Origin: Histoplasma ohiense
Taxonomy: Eukaryota > Ascomycota > Eurotiomycetes > Onygenales > Ajellomycetaceae
Reading direction: 5' to 3'
Length of the DNA stretch: 64,000 nt
NCBI GenBank assembly: GCA_017607445.1
Contig: JAEVHH010000001.1
Coordinates: 7,254,001-7,318,000 of the forward strand
The translations under genes were made by a program, and so were the position numbers. The notes below the pieces were generated by a model. It did no database searches, was not told the origin of the DNA, and worked only from the letters and a program-made list of their open reading frames with translations. Below are positions 11,689 through 23,400 of this stretch, one piece after another (the stretch's first letter is position 1; every line of letters starts with the position of its first letter).

Positions 11689-12353
11689 TAAAACAACACC
11701 TCTTCCGCAGCTTTTAATCGTCGTGCACCGTTTCCTCGAGTCTTTGCCAATAGAATAAACGGGGTCTAAACCTAGAAGAAATCGTTAACTGCTAGTAACA
11801 CTCAGAGCAAATAAATTTGTAGGAGGCTTCTCTACAAACTGGGACGAGGCGGGAAACTTACCACAATTTGGCACTTTTATCACAAAATCCCTCAACAGCT
11901 AGCTACCTTATTATATGAGGGATAGCAGCTCAAAAATCAGATGGCTGAGTTCCAATTCGTGTGATAAAAATGCCTTTTGTCGACTGCGACGCCCAATGAG
12001 ATTTTTTTTCTTTGGCTTCTGATGATTAGCCGGATGAACTAAATTCCGCCGAGAGCTCAACTGGGCAACCGCCAACGGTCCTGAAGGGTTGAAGCACTCG
12101 ATGGACAAAATACTACTGGTAAGAGAATATCGTGCATAGATATATTCATATCCGCCTATCCCTTTATACAGATCGGTTAGGTTATATTGAATCTCTGAAA
12201 ACATCCACCCGTTTATAAGCGCGCAATCCCTCAACTGCCTAAACATCAAACACCCCGCCAAACCCTATTAACCAATTAGTCTGTAGTACTTTGTACATGC
12301 CAGTGTACATCTGTAACAATCTGTTAGTTCAATCATAACCTTACACCAATAAT
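11689..12353. promoter_or_regulatory. divergent promoter region, PPR gene / Ats1-like gene
   Basis: 665 bp separates the start codons of the minus-strand PPR gene and the plus-strand Ats1-like gene, so both promoters must lie here. I see no strong TATA box that I would assign. The minus-strand open frame inside (11911-12261) has no recognisable domain. Confidence 0.55.
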
Positions 12354-13523
12354 ATGTCTCTTTCTAACATTTGTGTTAGCAAAAAAGCTGCTGGGTCCGG
12401 AAGTCAGATGCCACTCTATGCGTTTGGTTCGAACGGCTCTGGTCAGTTAGGGATCGGGCACTTGGATGATGTTCCAGTCCCTTCTCGGTGCCTCTTTGAG
12501 CAGGAGAGCAAAGAAAATGGTCCAAAAGACCTCGATATTGCCTGTACATCAGATGAGCCCGTCCAAATCGCCGCTGGGGGGAACCATACTCTAGTTCTTT
12601 TCAAGTCCGGTGCTGTTTATGCCGCTGGGTCTAACCAGAACGGCAGGTGTGCCCATGATCCCAATAGAATTACATCATTACTACATTTCAGTAGAGTGGG
12701 TTTTGCTAGAGGGGACGGAAGTTGCGTTAATCGCTTCAAGACCATTTTCGCAACATGGGAGGCGTCCTTTTTTGTGGACGCTGAGCGGGGTCATCTCTAC
12801 GTCTGTGGAGTGGGCAATAAGGGTGAACTGGGACTGGGGGAAAATTATGTGGAGGCCAATAGCCCCACGCGGATTCGCGAATTTCCACCAACAGGGTTGG
12901 AAATAGCTTCCATTTCCAGCAGTGTTTCGCATACAGCGGCGACGCTCTCGAATGGTGAAGTGTATGGATGGGGAATTTCAAGGAAAGGTCAGCTTGGTGA
13001 AAAGAATATAAAGAAGAAAATCTTATGGGCACCGCAGAAGATCGAGGATGTCTCGTTCTTTGCTTGTCAGGTTGCTTGTGGGAGGGAATTTACAGCTGTC
13101 GCGGGGGATGCACGGACGGGAGAGTTTGCCATTTTTGGACCCGAAAAGTGGGACATACTGTCCGGTGCACCGAAGGAGATTAAATATTACACTACCCTAG
13201 CAGCTAGTTGGCATGGTGTATATGTCCACAAACAGGATGGTTCTACCATATCGTGGGGCAGGAATGATCGCGGTCAGTTGCTTCCACCAAACCTCCCACG
13301 GCTTGTGAAGCTGGCTATAGGGAGCGAGCATGCCGTTGCTATGATCGAGGGCACAAATATTGTGGCATTCGGATGGGGTGAGCATGGTAATTGTGGACCA
13401 AACACTGATGCACAAGGCAATGTCACTGGACGCTGGAATGAGATCCCGCTGAGTGCTGAGGGCAGCAACACAGTCACTGGTGTAGGAGCAGGCTGTGCGA
13501 CAAGTTGGATTATGACGGCCTGA
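12354..13523 (+). CDS. RCC1-repeat protein, Ats1-like
   Basis: Continuous ORF with 389 codons from the first ATG (12354). The second ATG at 12408 gives 371 aa and starts right at the first repeat (MPLYAFGSNGSGQLGIGH), so it may be the true start. At least six RCC1-type blades are visible: LYAFGSNGSGQLGIGH, AVYAAGSNQNGRC, LYVCGVGNKGELGLG, VYGWGISRKGQLGE, TISWGRNDRGQLLP and IVAFGWGEHGNCGP. Size, and an opening resembling that of yeast Ats1 (alpha-tubulin suppressor, linked to Kti11/Dph3 and wobble-uridine or diphthamide chemistry), suggest an Ats1 relative. The other possibility is a generic RCC1 superfamily propeller. It lacks the basic N-terminal tail of the Ran exchange factor RCC1 and is shorter, so Ran exchange is unlikely. 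Its stop lies 142 bp from the convergent rad9 stop. Confidence 0.85.
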   Translation: MSLSNICVSKKAAGSGSQMPLYAFGSNGSGQLGIGHLDDVPVPSRCLFEQESKENGPKDLDIACTSDEPVQIAAGGNHTLVLFKSGAVYAAGSNQNGRCAHDPNRITSLLHFSRVGFARGDGSCVNRFKTIFATWEASFFVDAERGHLYVCGVGNKGELGLGENYVEANSPTRIREFPPTGLEIASISSSVSHTAATLSNGEVYGWGISRKGQLGEKNIKKKILWAPQKIEDVSFFACQVACGREFTAVAGDARTGEFAIFGPEKWDILSGAPKEIKYYTTLAASWHGVYVHKQDGSTISWGRNDRGQLLPPNLPRLVKLAIGSEHAVAMIEGTNIVAFGWGEHGNCGPNTDAQGNVTGRWNEIPLSAEGSNTVTGVGAGCATSWIMTA

Positions 13524-13665
13524 AGCAGAATGCTAAAAGTGATTGGTTCGCCAAGATCATTCCGTGGGTCACTTTACCAACTCGTTTTAAAGGCCACAAT
13601 CTCAGCGACCAAGTGACTGCAATTTAGCCATACAAAAAGATTTTTCTAGTCATTCGCCAGCCATA

Positions 13666-15459
13666 TCAATCAAATATTCCTCGTATCTATTCTGAAGTCA
13701 GTATCAGTGTGATAAAACACAAGGATCTACATACTTGTGATATCCGCTGTGTCGGAGGTATTGCCATTGAGCTTTCTTGGTCCTGATCATTTCGTCTCAT
13801 ACTCGCCGCAACAGGCGTGATATCTTGGATACGCCCTCCAATGCTTGCCTGCAGCGCACCCTACGGAACTTATTAGCGGTACTGTTCGGGAAAACAAGGG
13901 GGGGGACTAGTTGCTGGCATACCTGATCCATATGTGTGTCCCAGCCAAGAGTGTCTTCGTCTTCGTCACCATATCTCGGTTCATCCCATTGCTGGTCGTC
14001 GTCAGCCGGGACGAACAAGGATTCGAAGGGAACCGACTGGTGTGGCGGGTGTGGCAGGATGCTCGCCTGAGTTCCCTCCCTGGCTACTGGCTGCGAAGGC
14101 GGCTGGAGAGAGTGAGATCTCGGGACAGATTCCGGGATCTCAGGTTGGGGATTTGCTGTCGGCTCTATTGGATGGACAGTAGTCGGCCGTGAATATGGTC
14201 TTGCGGATAATTCTCGGTTTCCGTTTGTGGATCCGGACAACGCCTCTCCAGCCTCCCCTCTCGTCATCAACGTGAACGCGCACGCCATCCCACCTACTTC
14301 GTAGGACAACTGCATTGGCCGGCATGGACGGGTATATCGTGCCACAACATCTCCATTCAAAGAATGTGCATGGATGACGATAGCCTTAAAGTCCTTGACG
14401 TTGATAGCCACATGAAGATTATCCTCCACTGTGAAATGGTCAAAATCCTTGGTATCGATAGCTACAGATGTATGAACGGGTTGCTTGAGGATTTCTGCAG
14501 GTAATGGTTAGAATTTTAGATAATTATAACCACTGAATCCATCTGCCGGCTTCCTTACGTTTTCCATCCACAAGTTTTGTAGTAAAGCTCGTAAACACCA
14601 CTCTATTATTTTCAGAGAATATATCCAGCTGCTCGGCAGTAGGCGCAAAATGGTCAATAATTTCTCGCAAATACTTGGAATCTATACTCCACTGGTTTTG
14701 AGTTTTTGATTTGTCGAATAGAGCATGCTGAATCTCCGCAGCTTCGTAGGTTAATTTGTATGTCTTGACGACCCCTAAGTGATCGCGCATTAGTTTCCCA
14801 AAGTAGATAAAACAAAAAATCAAATGGCACAGCAAGAAAAAAAGGATTCCACCGCACCCTGCCTGCAAATCATCTGGATGATAAATCTGCATTGAGTTTC
14901 ATTAGGTCCGTCCTGGAGCCGGACTTCACAGCGCTCAATGGCAGTCTCTTTGTCTTTGAAGTCACTGACTCGGCCCCTAAACACTGACAACAGCGCCTAT
15001 ATATATAACATCCTTAGTAGAGTAGATAAACATGCGATGCACACAACAAGACTCTAAAAAATAAACGTCGCTCACCAACCTTTATATATATTTGACAGGT
15101 TAATTTATCTGCAGCAGCACCTGCCGCAGCACCGGATGCAACGCGTCTCGCGCCACCAAACATGTACTGCGAGAAAAAGGTCGAGGCATCAAACTTGAAA
15201 GACGCATATGCCGACTTGGTTGGATTCAGTGCTGAGAGCCGGAGCTAAACCTCCGTTGATTTCCGTCAGCAACACACAAGATAAGATCTTCAACGTAAGA
15301 GGTACCGAAGGAAGGAAAAACGAGCTGAAAAACTAAATTTCATACAAAGGATGCCTCAGCTTCAATCGATACGCTTTCGTTGAATTTTGCAAGGCATATA
15401 AGCACATCATGCAGCTGAAGCAGGGCATCTGGAGACAACGTAAAGCGGAGAGAAGTCAT
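13666..15459 (-). CDS. rad9: DNA damage checkpoint clamp subunit Rad9
   Basis: Subunit of the 9-1-1 clamp, loaded at damaged DNA in the nucleus to activate the ATR-class kinase. Seven exons keep frame: 15459-15346, 15244-15080, 14996-14858, 14774-14559, 14494-13923, 13860-13735 and 13686-13666, for 450 aa. All introns are GT..AG (48-99 nt). The PCNA-like domain spans roughly residues 1-265, beginning MTSLRFTLSPDALLQLHD and including SALNPTKSAYASFKFD, VVKTYKLTYEAAEIQHALFD and FTVEDNLHVAINVKDFKAIV. A disordered Pro/Ser-rich tail follows, with an acidic piece (PRYGDEDEDTLGWD). The last 21-nt exon restores the conserved ending PPTQRISQIRGIFD. Without the last two introns the frame runs into a false stop at 13797 and loses this motif. 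Convergent with the Ats1-like gene. Confidence 0.93.
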
Positions 15460-16137
15460 GGTGTAGAGAAGAACATTGAAGTAGGGATGTGATTCACATG
15501 GCTACCCGTCTTGGATTTTATCTGCGCGTTCCCGTATATTTGAATTAGTGCTTTGAGCGCGTTATGAGCGATGTCTTGAGCTCTCAATGAAGGAAGGCTG
15601 TTGAAACGAGATTAGGTAATCATCAACGACGGCCTTCTGTTGGAATGAAGCGAGGGATACAACAATAGTCCGAAGATGCCCAGCTATGAGAGATTAGTTC
15701 TTTTTTATTCTTATAAACTTATTTGAAAAAGGAATATATATATATATATACATCCTCTGTCCATGCAATTGAGTGGATCAGTTCTTTCACCGAGATCGAG
15801 AATATTGACCTGTCAAATAACATCGACAAGAGTAGTTACTAGACATACAGCAAGCACGTATATATCAGGAATACCAATCGACCCAATCTAACGTCTACAT
15901 ACTCCGCATATGTGAGGTACAATAAATGGTAGGGTAGTGGTATCGGTAGTGTTCAGAGAGACTGGCACTGTAACTAACGCCAAGGTAACCCCCCGTATGA
16001 GGTACGATAATATGGAAAAGGGGTTTCAGATAACTAACTACTAGTACCCATTTACAAGATGCGGAACAGCAAGTTCAAGTGGAAAAAGGAAGCAGTAAAT
16101 GTAATAAAGAGCAGCTCACACAAAAGAAAAAAAAAGA
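15460..16137. other. intergenic, rad9 upstream region
   Basis: Presumed promoter and leader of rad9 (which reads leftwards), and the flank of the 5S gene. It contains a short TA repeat at about 15735-15752. No coding exon is recognised. Confidence 0.5.
16126..16137 (-). terminator. RNA polymerase III terminator of the 5S gene
   Basis: On the minus strand the base run directly after the mature 5S end is TC followed by nine T, the standard Pol III stop signal. Confidence 0.85.
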
Positions 16138-16256
16138 ACATACGAAAGCCCGGATTCGCTGGTGGTCACCCACCCAACTACTAACAGGCCGGCGAGTGGC
16201 TTGAGTACGGCTGAGCGGACGGGAAGCCCTATTTTCCACTCCCTATGTTCGTATGT
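16138..16256 (-). rRNA. 5S ribosomal RNA
   Basis: Read on the minus strand, 119 nt begin ACATACGAACATAGGG and end CTTTCGTATGT. The two ends form a perfect helix I (ACATACGA with TCGTATGT). Hallmark fungal 5S segments are present in order: GGGCTTCCCGTCCGCTCAGC, AGCCGTACTCAAGCCA, then TTAGTAGTTGGGTGGGTGAC and CACCAGCGAATCC, which hold the internal RNA polymerase III control region. A T-rich run directly after the 3' end (TCTTTTTTTTTC) is a good Pol III terminator. It is a single dispersed copy between rad9 and con7, as is usual in filamentous ascomycetes. It looks intact. Confidence 0.95.
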
Positions 16257-17577
16257 GATAGAAGAGGTAGTCTTCTTGTCTCTTATAGTGGCAGTCTGTC
16301 AAGTTTAGTTACTATTGCCAACGAATGGAAAATTGGGGAGGGTGGAAGAAAAGAGGAATAAAACTAGACGAATGATTTTAACAAACATGGCACCGACGGT
16401 TATTTGATTTGATTGATATGACTTGATTTTTTGGCAGGAGTTGGGTGGACAGTGGGAGAGAACCGGAAAAAATAACGCAGCGAATTTGGTATTCAAGAGA
16501 TGGATGGGAATAGAGTTACGTACACAAACAATTTGTAAAAAATCTGCACTCGGTAACGGTTGTAGAGAAGGGGGGATGGGAGTGGCGAGGACGCAAAAAT
16601 AAAACGACGAAATTCACACATAAACCAAAAATAACAATTGAGGGAATGAACAAGGCGAACAAGAATCGTGAGAGATGTCAAAGAAAATGGGGGGAGGGAA
16701 ACATCGCAAGGCGCAATGAGAACAGATATTATGGGGCGAGTGAAAATGATGTGAGGCCCAGAGAGGGGCCCGGCGGGGATAGCAGACGAAAAACATGACC
16801 AAATGATGACGAAATCCTGGTAACAGCTTTGCGGAGATAAATAACAAAAAGGAAAAGTAATGGTAAACTGGGGAATCGTAGAGATAAAGCGCGCAACACA
16901 GAGAGACACACATATAGCATCGGTCCCCCTCTCCTCTCTAGCTCACTCTTACTCCCACACACATGCACACATAGTGAAAGATGAAACCCAAACACAAATG
17001 CAGAACAGAAAGAGTAGAAACAACCCACCAAGACAACCTCCCCCCAGATATGTAATAAGAAGCATGAGAACCAAATTAAGTAAGCCAAAGGGAGAGAGGA
17101 AACCGCCCTTCAATGGAACAAGGGCGTATGTCAAGCAGTAAAAAAAAAACAGACATCAGGGAATTGCTCTTTTTCCGTTTATCCCCCCTCCCAACATTTT
17201 CCTTCTGCCTTCTGTCTCCCTCTGCACTTTCCCCCATCAAATCAAGCCTTATTGGTAGTTACTGGATTGATTTTCTGGGGCTACAGCATCAGCCGTCAGT
17301 ACCACACTGTGATACATAAGAAAACAAGACAATATAATATTTATAGGAAAATAAAAAACTGCAAATTTTGTTTTCCCCCATGCTCAAACAAAACCACACA
17401 CATGAGAAAAAAGAGCCTTTTTTTATGATTTTTTTTTCTTTTTCTCTTTCATTCCAACATCCCGTTTATTTTCAATTTTAATTCTTGCATTTTTGTTGTG
17501 TATCGGGGTAAAACTTGAAAAACTTGACGGAAAAGATTCAAGAGGTGAGAGAGACAAAGACAGGGACGTGCGAACTA
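16257..17577. other. 3' flank of con7 / 5S upstream
   Basis: 1.3 kb downstream of the con7 stop. On the con7 strand it is T/C-rich, which suits a long 3' untranslated region. Open frames are low-complexity Ser/Leu/Phe runs. No gene is supported. Confidence 0.5.
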
Positions 17578-19423
17578 TCACTCACGCGGTTGGTATACCT
17601 GGTTTCCCTGGCCATATGGGGAATGAGGATAGTTGGCTGGAGGATACGGTGCCGCCATCTGGCCATTGCTTGGGGGATATACGAGGCCAGCTCCAGTTGA
17701 AGCACCGTACTGGGTAGGAACCTGACCGTCCGCAGACTGATATCCAATAGGCGGTAGCTGAGGACGAACACTGGTAGGATACGATGCTGGTTGCGCCGCT
17801 TGCGATGGGTCGGTGGGTGCGTTGCCATCGACCTGCTGGCTTGCCTGGGCGGCAGCACGTTCTCGTTCCTCAGCAGCCTTGCGTTGGTTCTCTTCCTCCT
17901 TCTTGCGGGCCTTCCACTCCTTGCGGATTTCTTTGAATTCTAAATTTAATTTTGCAAGACGAACCCCAGAAGCGTGGGGTCGGGTGATGATGATGATGTT
18001 AGCCAAGTTACAGATAAGCTCGAACGAACCAACCAGACGGGACATATATAACGTGGATGACTTTGGGGAGTTTGGGATGGTGGGTAGCGGCGTCTTGGCG
18101 TCGGGTATGGTTTTAGCTAACAGCGCGCCGTTGCACGCTACTGCGAAGGTCTCCACGTGTGGTTTCCAGCGCCAGTGCGGTGTAACGCGACTAGTTTAAT
18201 GCACGAGTAAAGCTAACCACTTCAAGCATTTTGCGACCAAGACAAAACAACAAGCGAGCGGAAAAAATAAGATCGCGTAACGAGAACAAAATAAGAAACG
18301 CGTTCTCCGAAAAATGTAGGAACAACTAACCTTCTGGCGTTCTTTTCGCGCCATGCGATTGCATTGTGACATGTGCATTGAGGTGGTTCAACGTGCCATA
18401 TGCTTTTTCGCATCCGTTCCAGCCGCATTTGTACATTCGTTCGATTTCTTCATATCGGCGGCGGGGGCGCTTGTGCTGCTGGGCACCGGGGATAGGAACG
18501 AAGGAGTATACCTGGGAAAGAGAATGAGTCTGTGTAGATAATAATCAGATGATTTGTTTTGATTTTGGCCATTTATTGAAGGTAGTTCGAACGATCCGGC
18601 AAAATATGGTCAAAACATTCCAGTGAATTTTCTCCCTCACGAAAATTAAGGGGGGGTGGGTTGCCAAAACTTGACAAAAACGTACCTGTCCTGGACGAGG
18701 GCCTGCGGTCGCAGCTGGAGACGCAGAACCCACCGTTGTTCCAGGGGAGCTATATGGCCCTGGCAAGCCATGTGGAGGCTGTCCATATTGATGTGGAGGC
18801 CAATCTGGGCGGCCATACATCTGTGGAGGGGGATGACCCTGATATTGAGCCATTTCGTGACCCTGGGGGTTATATGGGGAGTACGGAGGAGGATACGTGG
18901 GGCTCGATGCCGCAATTGAGGGATCTATAGGAACGGCGGTGTCAGATTTATTACTCGATGGAGCGCGATGGTCACTCTGTTGTCCATCTTGTAGGGGCAT
19001 AGACGGACTTGTTGCTTGAGCCATACCTGCCGCGCCGCCGGGCTGCGTGTGAGGCGCGTGATGGTACTGTGGCTGACGGGTCAAGTATTCGGGATAGGGT
19101 CCGGGAGGGGGACGAGCCGTGGACGGCGGAGGGGGTTGAGGTTGAGTCTGCGGTTGTTGGGGTTGGGGTTGGGTAGGCGTGGGCACCGCCGGGTTCAGAC
19201 CGTAGTCCGGCTGGGGAGTATTGGAGGACGAAATGTTGGATGGTCGGCTGTCCGTTGATGCAGTGTATTGGGTAGCCGGGCGGGCTTCGGGCTGCGAAGT
19301 ATACTGACCGGACGCAGCAGCAGCAGTCTGTTCTGCAGCCGGTCGTTCAGATTGTGGCTCCGCCAATGTTGGATTCGGAGAATGCAAACCTGGCTGCGCG
19401 TAATCAGAGGCCGGCCTGTCCAT
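17578..19423 (-). CDS. con7: C2H2 transcription factor Con7
   Basis: Nuclear regulator required for conidium shape, cell-wall gene expression and infection structures in Magnaporthe, and conserved across Pezizomycotina. Three exons: 19423-18686, 18511-18331 and 17939-17578, for 426 aa. Exon 1 is a Pro/Gln/Ser/Thr-rich, probably disordered region. Exon 2 opens with the family signature VYSFVPIPGAQQHKRPRRRY and carries one zinc finger. Its ligands are C275, C280, H293 and H299, within YKCGWNGCEKAYGTLNHLNA. Exon 3 continues with a basic/acidic helix (EEFKEIRKEWKARKKEEENQ) and a Tyr/Pro/Gln-rich tail ending YQPRE. The second intron (17940-18330) is 391 nt, far longer than others here. The frame (G|AA, giving PEEFKEIR) fixes the acceptor. 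Upstream lies 12 kb without genes, which fits a heavily regulated developmental gene. Confidence 0.93.
17940..18330 (-). other. long second intron of con7
   Basis: 391 nt with donor GTTAGT and acceptor TTTAG, lying between the exon that encodes the zinc finger and the one encoding the charged helix. The frame of exon 3 stays open upstream through the intron to 18156, so intron retention or an internal promoter would give a protein lacking the zinc finger. Confidence 0.8.
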
Positions 19424-22400
19424 ATAATGACTTTCTTGCGTCTGAAAATGGCAAAGATCCCTCTTATTTCCCCCTACAAAAAAACTGATGCTAGTCTATC
19501 TTGCGACTAGCCAGCGAAACACGATATGCGCACCTTTGGGGAAACTGATTCGCTTGGCGCAACTGGAAGGGAAAAAAGGTTTCCTCACAGGAACAGTAAT
19601 GAACTTCTGTACGTTACGTGCTAGTGAGAGCCAGTGAGGCGTGTCTGGTCACGAAACAACCCGCGTTATCAGAGGGGGGGGTGTTAGGAGGAATAGCAAG
19701 GAACAAGTTGACGGAAGCGCGTCAGGGAGCGACGATGTTTGCTTCCTGGAGGTGTCAAAAACCCGCCAAATACAAGGCGAACAAGCGGAAGATTGTCCTG
19801 TCCTGTTGGCGTTGGGGACTGCGTGGCCTTAGTCGTGAACTCGATCAACCACTAAGAAAAAACCGGGGAAGGAACTAGAAATAAAATAGAATGATGACGG
19901 GACGATTGAATGATGGGGTGAAGGTTTGCAAGTGCGTTTGGGAATGTGCTATGGTTTTCTCTTGGGAAGTGTTGGTCTTGTGCGAGGGTTGAAATCGCCT
20001 TAGCCGGGGCCTTATGGATTTCAAGCTGAGCAGGCTCTAACCTTGACACCATACACGAGGTCGGAAGAGAGCGACAGGCTTCGTCAAACCCAGAAAGACG
20101 ATGGTGTGAGGCACAGTAGTAATAAGCAAAAATAAAAAGCCCCTAAATAAAGTACCAGGTGGCAGCAACCGCAATTCAGTAGTAGGGATTCCGGGAGTAA
20201 ATAAGCGTGGTATCGTCTGGTAGAATCGCGGGGGCGGTGGGAAACTACTACGAGGCCGCTGGCTTGTGACGGGACAAGGAATGTCGGTAGTGGCAGTGAC
20301 CTAGGGACGGACTGGTATTACAGTGGTTCGGTGGTGATGGGTAAGTAAGTGTGGTGGTCGAGGTGACTGGAGAGATGTGGATGGGGGCTAGCCTGGCCAG
20401 AAAGCTGAGTTGTTCCAGCTTGACGGGAGTTAAGGAGCAACGGGAGTAGTAGCAGGTTGTCGTCTGAAGTAGTGCTGAGACGAAGGTTCGATCGTGGCAA
20501 AGCGCTTGGTTTTGATCTCGGTCCAAGACTCGGCCATAAAGCGAGCGTCCCTGGAAAAAACGAGCCAGGCAGAGGGAGCAAGCAATGTGACCTTGGGGCC
20601 TGCCTGCTGCGATGGAAAACCCGACAAGTTGGGCGGAGTCAAGGTGGGAAAATTTCCGGTGGATCAAGCAAAGTGTAAAAAAAAAAAAAGGAACAAAAAA
20701 AAAACAAGCAAAAAGTTGTTCTCAAAGTGGGTAAGCAATTTATCAACCCACAATTGGGCGGTATGATGATTACCGGACAATCGTGTTTTTTTTTTTCTTT
20801 TTTTTTTTTATTCCTTCTTGTTTTTCTTTTTTCTTTTTGTCGCTCAATGATAGGGTGCAGTGGAGAGGTCAGTGGAGCTCGTTAATATTTTAGTATCTTT
20901 ACTCTCCCGCCCAGTGGAGCCTGGCTGGAGGACCGACAATTGCGATACAGATGTACTTTTCGGATTATTAATCCCGCTGGCCAGCTTTTGGCACGTCCGT
21001 AGAGTGCGGTGGTTGCCGTCCGGTGGTTTTCCTGCGATCTCTTCGTGTACGCCTCCACCTGCCCAATTCACTGGATCCCTAGCAATAAGCCTCCTTCGAC
21101 ACTCTGGAATTGCGTTTACGTGGGCAGGAGAGGATACACGTTCGGTTGTCGCCACTCCTTGGTATTTTTCCCTCTCTTCTCTTCCTTGTGATTTCCTCGA
21201 ATTCGCAACCCTGGCCGTCTTAACCTGCCTGCGATATTCCCAGGGGTCTGATAGGCCGAAGATGGGAACGAGGGGGGCGTTAATTGGAGCCAAGAGGATG
21301 ATGTGGGGGGGCTTGCGGTGGTCCTGCTGCTTGTTGTTGTCAGGTGTCGGCACAAAAAGAATTATAACAGAACAGGGGTCTTCTTGGTCGGGGAGGGGGG
21401 CTTTGCCGCCACCGATATCCAGGGTAGGAAGATAAAATGGTACAAAAAGGACACCCAAAAGTTTAAAATCAGAGGAAACCGATAACAATCCCAAATTCCA
21501 AGCAGCGAGGTAAAATTCAAAGGGGGGACCCACTCTCCGCCCAAAAAAGCTGACCAGACGGATCTTGCCAAAATGTCACGCCAACCAGGCCACAGCCTAG
21601 GGTAAACTCAATAAGCCAATGACGAAATTGGCACAATTCCCGCAGTAGATAGGGCTTACTCTGATGATTACTGATGACTCTCATGAGAGAGCAAAGTATG
21701 GAAAGCTTTGTCTTTTCCCCTTTCCTCTCGATAGTTTTTTTCGATTTTTCCGAGATGCTGGTGACTTTTTTCTTCCCTTCCTACCCTAGTGTCGAAAACA
21801 CCACGCGAATTGGGAGAGCGCGAGAGACTAAGGCAGAAAACGACGGAAGTCAGTCTGATTGAATCTCCGGAGAACTCAGCAACAGCATCATGTTCAGTCC
21901 TCGGCCATCTGCGTGGTCTGACGAGTACCTTCGGGCCGGGAGGCCTGTGGGTGATGAGGGGTTGGATCAGGGGGTCAAGAGGAGAAGCGCAAAAATACTT
22001 ACAGCAAGCGTGGAACTAACTGCAATAGTCGCAGCGTTGTTTTTGGGGCCTGAGTTGGACTCGTGGCAATGCACCAGGGGCAGAAGGTTAGCGACAATAA
22101 ATGGGCTGAAAAGATGGAGCAAGTTTGCCAACTAGGATGAGAGAGGAATGGTGTGGAGGACTAGGGCGGCGACTAAGGAGGCTGGTGTTTAGTCACGGCT
22201 GACTCAACACCCAGAGTCTGTGAGTCAGATTCATGTCATACTGGGAGGAAAGTGGAACAAGTCGCTGGCGGGTGGGATTCAAGGATGCATGAATTATTTC
22301 GGATTTCAGTTGGTTTGCCTTTGGTCCTTCAGTCTACGGGCTGTATGCTATTTTTATGAATTTTATTCCTGCGTATGGAATATAGGCCATCCATAAGCCC

Positions 22401-23267
22401 CTTCAATCTGTGCTTCGTTACCCTGAAGCGAGCCATCTGGTTTGGTATTACATACGCATAAAATTACGAACCCCTTGCCCCAACCAAAATCGAAACTTCG
22501 AATACTTCTTTGCAGAAAATAGCCTGCCCCCCTTTGGAAATTTAGCTTAGGGTCTTTTTTTATTTATGTCTTTAGTTCTCTCTTCCTTCATATATATATG
22601 CTTGAATGAAAGTACCATATCCTCAACTTTGGATGCAATTCGTCCTGCTTGGACGTGTATTTCTACAGTTTCAAAACCTAAGGGCTCTGTCAGGGGGGGG
22701 GGGATCTGCTCTGGGATCATCGCGAGGAAATGTGCTGTCAAGGGACAAAATGAAGGTAAGCAATGAGAGGAATTGATGGCAGTTCAATTTCAATCTCAAT
22801 TTGTTCTTGTTCATTCAGAACAGGAGAAGAGTGACGCTGATCGCTGATCCTGCCGCCACGTTGCTTGTTTGGACGATGAATAATATTCAAACCCTCGTGT
22901 TTTTCAAACGCTCTCTTTCCTGATGCCTGCATTTTTATTGATTATTTTATTATTTTATTTTTTTTATTTTTTTTGGCTTGGGAGGCCAATCAAACGGCCC
23001 TGCAGGAGCTGAGCGCTTGGAAGCGCTCCACTCAAAGAGGAAGGTCGAAACGCGCTTCGTTGACTGGTTGATAAATGGCTTGGAGTATTTCTTCTCTGAC
23101 CCCTCTTGTCCTTTTTCTCTCTGTTCTCCATCTTCATGCAGATCGACTATTCTTCATGGACATCCACACTTCACTTTGTGACTTTGTGGAGAATGAGATC
23201 AGCGCACATACCACCAACGCCTCCCTCACCTCCCAGAGTACCAGACTTCCTGAAGCAGCAGAGAAAC

Positions 23268-23269
<2 letters not shown>

Positions 23270-23302
<33 letters not shown>
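23270..23302. repeat. poly(A) run, 33 nt
   Basis: Uninterrupted A homopolymer in non-coding DNA. It is the second longest of a family of such runs in the 19-31 kb region. Confidence 0.9.
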
Positions 23303-23305
<3 letters not shown>

Positions 23306-23356
23306 CAGTTAAAAGCTGCTCAAAAAAGCTGTGGGGCTGCGCGTTCATGACAACCT

Positions 23357-23400
23357 GCCAAACAGCAGATTCAAACCCGCCAAACAGCAGATTCAAACCC
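23357..23400. repeat. 22-bp perfect tandem duplication
   Basis: Two identical adjacent 22-bp units, each starting GCCAAACAGCAG and ending in TTCAAACCC, located 54 bp after the poly(A) run. Confidence 0.9.

Noticed and set aside
13797..13860. Read-through end of rad9 (tail SRLLRRV)
   Set aside because: Splicing restores the conserved Rad9 ending further downstream, so this tail is intron and out-of-frame sequence.
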